This document shows positions 6,752 through 11,567 of a stretch of DNA of 11,567 bases, piece after piece. Each line of letters begins with the position of its first letter. Position 1 is the first letter of the stretch. The notes below the pieces were generated by a model. That model had not been told where the DNA came from, did no database searches, and saw only the letters and a program-made list of their open reading frames with translations. The DNA is from a bacterium. GTDB lineage: Bacteria; RBG-13-66-14. The stretch spans positions 1-11,567 of the forward strand of contig DATKYS010000025.1 in the NCBI GenBank assembly GCA_035528375.1, given 5' to 3'. The position numbers and the translations under genes were made by a program.

Positions 6752-7339
6752 ATGGGTTACGACCCCCTGCACGACCTGCGCTCCACCGGCGCCCTCCTCG
6801 AGGGCCACTTCATCCTCTCCTCGGGACTCCACTCCAACCGGTACGTCCAGTGCGCCCTCTACCTCCAGCACCCCGAACTCGCCGAGCGGGCCGGGCGGGA
6901 GCTGGCTTTTCTTTTGAAGGAGGCCGACCCCGCGCTGGAGCCCACGGTGGTCATCTCGCCTGCGCTGGGCGGGCTCATCATCGGCCACGAGTGCGGCCGG
7001 GCCCTGGGCGTCCGCGCCGTCTTCGCCGAGCGCGTGGAGGGCGTGATGACCCTCCGCCGGGGGTTCTTTCTCTCCCGCGACGACCGCGTGGTGGTCGTCG
7101 AGGACGTGGTGACGACGGGGAAGAGCACCGGCGAGGTGGTGGAGGTTGCGCGCGGGGCCGGGTTCGAACCGGTGGCGCTGGCCTGCGTGGTGGACCGGCG
7201 CGGCGCCGACGCCCCCCCGATGCCCGCCCCCCTGGTCAGCCTGGCCAGGCTGGACATCGAGGTGTGGAAGCCGGAGGTATGCCCCCTGTGCGCCGAAGGG
7301 GTCCCGGCGGAGAAACCGGGGAGCCGCACGTCCCGGTGA
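6752..7339 (+). CDS. pyrE: Orotate phosphoribosyltransferase
   Basis: This 195-residue cytoplasmic enzyme joins orotate to PRPP to give orotidine monophosphate, the fifth step of de novo pyrimidine synthesis. The N-terminal GHFILSSGLHSNRYVQ is at 18-33, ISPALGGLIIGHE at 68-80, the basic loop FAERVEGVMTLRRGF at 91-105, and the PRPP-binding signature VVVVEDVVTTGKS at 113-125. The C-terminus carries CPLC (177-180) and a KPGSR tail, as I recall for the shorter Thermus-type branch of the family. The ATG at 6752 follows GGGGAG at 6740-6745; the frame is open further upstream but lacks such a site. No other pyrimidine gene is in the window. The next gene lies 140 bases on, so read-through into UDP-glucose dehydrogenase is possible. 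Confidence 0.94.
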   Translation: MGYDPLHDLRSTGALLEGHFILSSGLHSNRYVQCALYLQHPELAERAGRELAFLLKEADPALEPTVVISPALGGLIIGHECGRALGVRAVFAERVEGVMTLRRGFFLSRDDRVVVVEDVVTTGKSTGEVVEVARGAGFEPVALACVVDRRGADAPPMPAPLVSLARLDIEVWKPEVCPLCAEGVPAEKPGSRTSR

Positions 7340-7344
7340 CCGGC

Positions 7345-7460
7345 GGGAACGCCCGGTGGAGACCCTGCTTAGATTATTTATCGCAGCCGCCGCGAGAACC
7401 GGCGGCCCTTCACCCTGAGCGAGCCGTCGCCGGGAGCACCCCGTAGGGGAACGCCCGGTG
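7345..7460. repeat. 14-nt direct repeat bracketing the pyrE-ugd spacer
   Basis: GGGAACGCCCGGTG occurs identically at 7345-7358 and 7447-7460. Between them is a GCCGCCG/CGGCGGC inverted repeat (7386-7392 with 7400-7406) and the word CCCTTCACCCTGAGCG, which I recall from dispersed repeats in other environmental genomes. An A/T patch at 7370-7380 could hold a weak -10 but has no convincing -35. Confidence 0.5.
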
Positions 7461-7479
7461 AGCCACCCCGGAGGAGCTG

Positions 7480-8811
7480 ATGAAGCTTGCCGTCGTCGGA
7501 ACCGGCTACGTCGGCCTGGTGACCGGAGCCTGCTTCGCCGACCTCGGCAACGAGGTCATCTGCGTTGACATAGACGAGAAGAAAATCAAGGCGCTCAACG
7601 AGGGCCGGATTCCGATCTACGAACCGGGCCTGGAGGAGATAGTCCGGCGCAACGCCGACGGGGGTCGCCTGAGCTTCACCACCGACCTGGGCGACGCCGT
7701 GCGGAAGAGCGAGATCATCTTCATCGCGGTGGGGACGCCGTCCATGCCCACGGGCGAGGCGGACCTCTCGGCGGTGCGGGCCGTCGCCGCCACCATCGGC
7801 CGCCACCTGAACGCGCCCGACAAGATCGTCATCAACAAGTCCACCGTCCCCGTGGGCACCGGCGACATGGTCACCGAGATAATCGTGCGGGAGTCCGGCG
7901 GCTCCCACCCCTTCCATGTGGTCTCCAACCCGGAGTTCCTGCGCGAGGGCTCGGCCATCAGCGACTCCATGCAGCCCGACCGGGTGGTCATCGGCTCCAA
8001 CGACGCCTACGCCGCCGAGAAGGTCGCCTCCCTCTACCGTGTGCTGACCAAGAACATCGTCAGCACCGACCGCCTGTCAGCGGAGATGATCAAGTACACC
8101 TCGAACGCCCTCTTGGCCACCAAGATAAGCTTCATCAACGAGATAGCCAACATCTGCGACCTGGTGGGGGCGGACGTGGAGGCGGTGGCCGACGCGGCGG
8201 GGATGGACCACCGCCTGGGCCGCCACTTCCTCAACGCCGGCGTGGGGTACGGCGGGAGCTGCTTCCCCAAGGACACCAAGGCGCTCATAGACACCGCCTC
8301 CAAGTACGGTTACAAGTTCAAGGTCCTGGCCGCGGTGGAGGAGGTCAACGCCCTTCAGCCCAAGCAGGCCCTGGCCAAGCTCAACGGGATGGTGGGGGAC
8401 CTGTCGGGGAAGGTCGTGGCGCTGTGGGGGCTGGCCTTCAAGCCCAACACCGACGACATGCGCGAGGCGCCGTCGCTCACCATAATCGAGGGGATTTTAG
8501 CCCAGGGCGGCCGGGTCCGCGCCTACGACCCCATCGCCCACGAGACAGCGGCCGAGGAGCTAGCGAAGCGGAACCTCTCCATCTCCTTCGCCGGCACCAT
8601 GTACGAGGCCTGCGATGGGGCGGACGCCCTGGTGGTCGTGACGGAGTGGAACCAGTTCAAGGACGCGGACCTGAGTCGGGTCAAGGAGCTGTTGAAGACG
8701 CCGGCGATGGTGGACGGGCGCAACATCTACAACCCGGCGGAGGTGGCCGCGCTGGGGTTCGCCTACGAGTCCATGGGGCGCACGTCCCTGGCCCGGCGGG
8801 CCAACGGCTGA
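7480..8811 (+). CDS. ugd: UDP-glucose 6-dehydrogenase
   Basis: This 443-residue cytoplasmic enzyme oxidises UDP-glucose twice with NAD+ to UDP-glucuronate, a precursor of surface polysaccharides. The N-terminal Rossmann motif GTGYVG is at 7-12 and ends its second strand with the NAD-selective CVDID (28-32). Other landmarks are NKSTVPVGT (119-127), NPEFLREGSAI (150-160), IKYTSNALLATKISFINE (204-221, K205 a conserved active-site lysine), and the catalytic cysteine in GYGGSCFPKD (C261). The C-terminal UDP-binding domain has LWGLAFKPNTDDMREAPS. Length is normal. GGAGG at 7470-7474 supports the ATG. The product is the substrate of the decarboxylase at 9366, but 554 bases of repeats separate the two genes. 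Confidence 0.95.
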   Translation: MKLAVVGTGYVGLVTGACFADLGNEVICVDIDEKKIKALNEGRIPIYEPGLEEIVRRNADGGRLSFTTDLGDAVRKSEIIFIAVGTPSMPTGEADLSAVRAVAATIGRHLNAPDKIVINKSTVPVGTGDMVTEIIVRESGGSHPFHVVSNPEFLREGSAISDSMQPDRVVIGSNDAYAAEKVASLYRVLTKNIVSTDRLSAEMIKYTSNALLATKISFINEIANICDLVGADVEAVADAAGMDHRLGRHFLNAGVGYGGSCFPKDTKALIDTASKYGYKFKVLAAVEEVNALQPKQALAKLNGMVGDLSGKVVALWGLAFKPNTDDMREAPSLTIIEGILAQGGRVRAYDPIAHETAAEELAKRNLSISFAGTMYEACDGADALVVVTEWNQFKDADLSRVKELLKTPAMVDGRNIYNPAEVAALGFAYESMGRTSLARRANG

Positions 8812-8827
8812 AACGACCGCAAAACTC

Positions 8828-9259
8828 CGTAGGGGCGGGTGTCCACACCCGCCCGTTTTGTCCCCCTCCCCCCTTTGGGGGGAGGCTCGCCTACGGGTCG
8901 GGAGGGGGGTGCGGCGGCCCCCTCTCCCTTCCAGGGAGAGGCTCGCCTACGGGCTGGGGTGAGGGTCGGGGTGAGGAATGTCAAAACGGCGACCCACGGT
9001 TTCCCTCTCCCCGTGGGAGAGGGTCAGGGTGAGGGCTTCCTTATAAAAAACGCGGGGGGAAAGGATTTGCTTCGCATAGCTCGCTTCGCTCGGTTCCCCG
9101 CCCTACGGAATTCGATTGAATCACGCGACAACCTCGTAGGGGCGGGCCGACCGCATGTCGGCCCCTACGTCGAAAATGCGCGATTTCAGGCCGTAGGGGC
9201 GACCGGTAGGACGAGTCCTCCACGGTCGCCTGCGGGCGGGTGTGGACACCCGCCCCTAC
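8828..9259. repeat. Repeat cluster C between ugd and the decarboxylase
   Basis: This is a gene-free stretch of repeat modules. The unit at 8828-8858 matches the first hairpin of cluster A (3154-3184) over 31 bases. GAGGCTCGCCTACGGG occurs twice, at 8882-8897 and 8938-8953. A composite unit at 9003-9107 has CCCTCTCCC/GGGAGAGGG, GGGTGAGGGC, TTCCTTATAAAAAACG and a GCGGGG/CCCCGC inverted repeat with a long interior, ending CTACG. A 29-base linker leads to a GGGCCGAC/GTCGGCCC hairpin bounded by GTAGGGG and CCCCTAC (9136-9168). A double hairpin with the same edges follows at 9193-9259. The open frame across this region has repeat-derived composition and I do not call it a gene. Confidence 0.85.
8833..8859 (+). 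terminator. Possible terminator of ugd, repeat-derived
   Basis: A perfect 10-bp hairpin (arms 8833-8842 and 8845-8854) is followed by G and four T (8856-8859). It begins about 21 bases after the ugd stop. The T-tract is short and the hairpin belongs to the repeat family, so termination is plausible rather than certain. Confidence 0.45.
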
Positions 9260-9328
9260 GCCATCCCAAACGGCATACCCCTCCCCCCACCCTCCACGTG
9301 CCTGGAAAGCACCCGCAACACCGACCGC

Positions 9329-9351
9329 TTGACACCCGCCGCGGGTTAATT
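9329..9351 (+). promoter_or_regulatory. Possible promoter of the decarboxylase gene
   Basis: A perfect -35 word TTGACA lies at 9329-9334. The nearest A/T-rich -10-like word, TTAATT (9346-9351), is only 11 bases further on, too close for a standard sigma70 pair, and no TATAAT-like word stands at 16-18 bases. Either element could work with another partner; the assignment is uncertain. Confidence 0.25.
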
Positions 9352-9365
9352 GCACCCTTAGCCCC

Positions 9366-10316
9366 ATGAAAGACACCCCCAAGGTCGTGGTCACCGGCGG
9401 CGCGGGCTTCATCGGCAATCACCTGGTCCGCCGCCTCGTGGACGCCGGCCGCCGCGTCGTCGTCGTGGACTCACTCGTCACCGGCGAGCGGGCAAACCTG
9501 GCCGAGGTGATGGGCAAAATCGAGTTCCTGGAGTACGACGTCGCCGGGACCCGCTGGTTGGAGGACCCCGCCCTCTCCGGCCCCGTGGACCACGTGTACC
9601 ACCTCGCCTCCCCGGCCAGCCCGGTGGACTTCACGAAGTTGCCGGTGGAAATCTGCCTCACCTGCGCCTACGGGACGAAAAACGCGATCGAGCTGGCGCT
9701 GGCCAGGGGGGCGCGCCTTCTGGACGCCTCCACCTCCGAGGTGTACGGCGACCCGGACCGCCACCCACAGACCGAGGACTACCGGGGCCGGGTGAGCGTG
9801 GACGGGCCCCGCTCCTGCTACGACGAGGGTAAGCGCTTCGGCGAGGCCCTCATCGCGGCGCACCGCAGAGCCCGGGGGCTGGACGCCCGCGTGGCGCGCA
9901 TCTTCAACACCTACGGCCCGAGGATGAGAAAGAACGACGGGCGCGTCGTGCCCGCCTTCATCGCCCAGGCCCTGACCGGCGAGCCGCTCACCGTCTTCGG
10001 CGACGGCTCACAGACCCGCAGCTTCTGCTACGTGGACGACCTGGTCCGCGGCCTGATGCTTTTGATGGAATCGGATTACGGGGGGCCGGTGAACCTGGGC
10101 AACCCCGACGAGCGGACGGTCCTGGAGCTGGCCCAGGCGGTGCTGGAGCTCACCGGCTCCGAATCGCAGGTCGAGTACCACGCCCTGCCCGTGGACGACC
10201 CGACGCGGCGGAGGCCGGACATCACCGTCGCGGGGCGGGAGCTGGGCTGGCGGCCCGAGGTGGACCTGGCCGAGGGGCTGAAAAAGACCATCGCCTGGTT
10301 CAAGGGCGGAGGTTAA
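9366..10316 (+). CDS. UDP-glucuronate decarboxylase (UDP-xylose synthase)
   Basis: This 316-residue short-chain dehydrogenase/reductase of the extended type uses bound NAD+ to decarboxylate UDP-glucuronate to UDP-xylose. The Rossmann motif GGAGFIG is at 11-17. The UXS-specific words are HLASPASPVDF (79-89), STSEVYGDP (122-130) and GPRSCYDEGKR (147-157), with Y152 and K156 the YxxxK catalytic pair. ARIFNTYGPRM, GDGSQTRSFCYVDDLV and the DDPTRRRPDI tail are also typical. These separate it from UDP-glucose 4-epimerases and dTDP-glucose dehydratases. Length is normal for soluble bacterial enzymes. No strong Shine-Dalgarno precedes the ATG; the Rossmann strand begins five residues in, so little could be added upstream. 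Its substrate is the product of ugd. An intrinsic terminator follows 23 bases after the stop. Confidence 0.92.
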   Translation: MKDTPKVVVTGGAGFIGNHLVRRLVDAGRRVVVVDSLVTGERANLAEVMGKIEFLEYDVAGTRWLEDPALSGPVDHVYHLASPASPVDFTKLPVEICLTCAYGTKNAIELALARGARLLDASTSEVYGDPDRHPQTEDYRGRVSVDGPRSCYDEGKRFGEALIAAHRRARGLDARVARIFNTYGPRMRKNDGRVVPAFIAQALTGEPLTVFGDGSQTRSFCYVDDLVRGLMLLMESDYGGPVNLGNPDERTVLELAQAVLELTGSESQVEYHALPVDDPTRRRPDITVAGRELGWRPEVDLAEGLKKTIAWFKGGG

Positions 10317-10339
10317 ATACCCGGAAAGTAATAAAAGCG

Positions 10340-10360
10340 AAGGCCCGAACGGGCCTTTTT
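10340..10360 (+). terminator. Intrinsic terminator after the decarboxylase
   Basis: Arms GGCCC (10342-10346) and GGGCC (10351-10355), extended by two A-T pairs, enclose a GAAC loop and run into five T at 10356-10360. It is unrelated to the repeat families and is the clearest terminator in the window. Confidence 0.88.
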
Positions 10361-10397
10361 GCATATTCCACATCGGTTAATCGTATGAAAAATTCTC

Positions 10398-10427
10398 TTG
10401 ACACACCCCCTGCCGACTTGTTACGTT
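10398..10427 (+). promoter_or_regulatory. Promoter of the secreted protein gene
   Basis: A perfect TTGACA at 10398-10403 is followed after 18 bases by TACGTT at 10422-10427, a weak -10. The start would be near 10434, giving a leader of about 63 nt, longer than those of the neighbouring genes. Confidence 0.45.
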
Positions 10428-10446
10428 ATGAAAGTCATACTGTAAG

Positions 10447-10456
10447 TCACATGTGA
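10447..10456. promoter_or_regulatory. Palindrome in the leader, possible operator
   Basis: TCACATGTGA is a perfect 10-base palindrome about 20 bases past the -10. A related word AAGTCA occurs at 10432-10437 and again at 10445-10450. The position suits a repressor site or a protein-binding site on the leader. No regulator gene is in the window, so this is a guess from position and symmetry. Confidence 0.25.
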
Positions 10457-10496
10457 TTCAGAAGATCCGTACCCCGACAAAGTGTTGGAGAGAGCC

Positions 10497-11567
10497 ATGT
10501 TGAAGAAAACCCTCGCCGCCCTGCTGGTTCTTGCCGGCCTCACCTCCGCCACCGAAATCACCTTCACCGCCGACCCGTTTGAGATAGACGAAGATGATGA
10601 ATACTTCGGTGCTTTTCTTCCCAACACTGGGTGTCGGGCGATGGCCGAGTTTATGAACGCGGAAGAACCATATTACGGGGACGTGATGGTGATTGATCTA
10701 TGTAAGAATATGCGTCAACCCTATGTACCAGGCAAATCTAAGAGCTGTAGTATATGGTACAGCATCTGGGACGCCACTGAGGACGAATGGGATGAATTTG
10801 TAGGCACAGATCAAGGGGCTGTTTTCTTAGGTGAGGCAATTCCAACAATTACAGATTATTCACAGCTTCCCAACGCTTCTATATACTCCAGTTACGACGG
10901 TGTCATTCACATGGGCGGTTGGTTTGGGTATCCACACGTGGCGTATGCCTATTCCAGATATCAGTGCGTAAATGATAAATATACATGGTATGGGTTCGGA
11001 GGCGATGATGATCATTCCTTCTATTCGGCAATGTACTTCTTGGATCAGGAAAAACAGCGCTTCGGACAGGTGATGCAACCAACTTTTTACGTCAACGAGA
11101 GAAGCATTCCGACGAGCTCAGTTGTACCAACATTCTTCGTTAACGGGCATGATTGCGAAGACAATATTTTGAAAACCGGCTTTTACCTCCAGACCTTGAC
11201 GGATCCGACCTACGAGGGTCAATGGAATGACCCGAGCGTCATCTCCCCCCAGACCTTCGGTAACATGGGCTTTTCCAGCGTTACCGGGGACCAATACGGT
11301 AAGCTGCACATCTTCTGGGAAAGCTCCATCAACACGGGTTATGCCAATTTCAAATGGCAATCTACATTTGCAGTAATAGTCCAGAATGAACTTTACTACA
11401 CCAATTACTACAATGGTCTGCCATCTCAGATAACCCAACTCACAGATAACTACGCTACTTCCGGCGGAGAATATTTCGTCGGAGTAAATTTGATATCTTC
11501 CGATGTGGACCCATCGGGAAACGTGTGGGCGCTTTACGAACTCATTACGACTGCGGGGGACTTCTCG
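10497..11567 (+). CDS. Secreted protein, possible beta-propeller (3' end cut off)
   Basis: The frame is open for 357 codons from the ATG to the window edge without a stop. GGAG at 10487-10490 is six bases upstream. Residues 1-18 form a Sec signal peptide (two lysines, a hydrophobic core, TSA before T19). I do not recognise a named family. The mature part is rich in Tyr, Trp, Phe, Asn and Ser, with five cysteines spread over the first 230 residues, and looks all-beta. Three similar words, DGVIHMGGW (134-142), DQYGKLHIFW (265-274) and DPSGNVWALY (338-347), have the D-x-x-G-x-(L/V)-(H/W) pattern of propeller blades or Asp-box-like turns; this is inference. Base composition is strikingly lower in GC than all other genes here, with codons such as ATA, AGA and CTA in use, which suggests transfer or different selection. 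It has its own promoter and stands after a terminator. Confidence 0.85.
   Translation, partial: MLKKTLAALLVLAGLTSATEITFTADPFEIDEDDEYFGAFLPNTGCRAMAEFMNAEEPYYGDVMVIDLCKNMRQPYVPGKSKSCSIWYSIWDATEDEWDEFVGTDQGAVFLGEAIPTITDYSQLPNASIYSSYDGVIHMGGWFGYPHVAYAYSRYQCVNDKYTWYGFGGDDDHSFYSAMYFLDQEKQRFGQVMQPTFYVNERSIPTSSVVPTFFVNGHDCEDNILKTGFYLQTLTDPTYEGQWNDPSVISPQTFGNMGFSSVTGDQYGKLHIFWESSINTGYANFKWQSTFAVIVQNELYYTNYYNGLPSQITQLTDNYATSGGEYFVGVNLISSDVDPSGNVWALYELITTAGDFS

Noticed and set aside
8839-9369. Open frame of 176 codons through repeat cluster C
   Set aside because: It translates repeat modules and hairpins, has no Shine-Dalgarno and ends inside the start of the decarboxylase gene. Repeat content explains it.
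11118-11438. Minus-strand open frames at 10860-11078 and 11118-11438
   Set aside because: They lie opposite the plus-strand signal-peptide gene, which is continuous from 10497 to the window end and has a promoter and Shine-Dalgarno.

Overview
This window reads as high-GC, gene-dense DNA from a Gram-negative (diderm) bacterium, probably an uncultured candidate-phylum lineage. It holds an LPS-export permease of the LptF/LptG family, proteins with classical Sec signal peptides, and strings of GTAGGGG/CCCCTAC palindromic repeats between genes. That repeat style recalls metagenome-assembled genomes such as Ca. Coatesbacteria, but this placement is a low-confidence impression from memory.

Layout, left to right. 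A minus-strand RsuA/RluB-type pseudouridine synthase (127-879) is divergent from a long LptF/LptG-family permease (1019-2815). A small unknown protein with its own promoter follows (2884-3132). Repeat cluster A (about 3129-3490) leads into a two-domain secreted M16 zinc peptidase (3563-6364). Repeat cluster B (about 6371-6652) precedes orotate phosphoribosyltransferase pyrE (6752-7339), then UDP-glucose 6-dehydrogenase (7480-8811). Repeat cluster C (8828-9259) separates that gene from a UDP-glucuronate decarboxylase (9366-10316), which ends at a clear intrinsic terminator (10340-10360). The window closes with a signal-peptide protein of much lower GC that runs off the right edge (10497-11567).

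How the genes relate. UDP-glucose dehydrogenase makes UDP-glucuronate and the decarboxylase turns it into UDP-xylose, so 7480-10316 is a two-step nucleotide-sugar route feeding a surface glycan. PyrE lies upstream in UMP/UTP supply. The LptF/LptG protein would serve lipopolysaccharide export. The remaining genes look like independent single-gene units: most have their own sigma70-type promoter, several with a GCTATAAT or GCTATATT -10 region and a short leader.

The most unusual content is not protein coding. Clusters A, B and C are built from the same few parts, shuffled and inverted: GC hairpins with differing but self-complementary arms, edges of GTAGGGG/CCCCTAC, a CCCTCTCCC/GGGAGAGGG hairpin, a GGTGAGGG segment, an A/T-run segment and recurring linkers. 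This resembles a BIME/REP-like mosaic and is the best candidate here for something undescribed.
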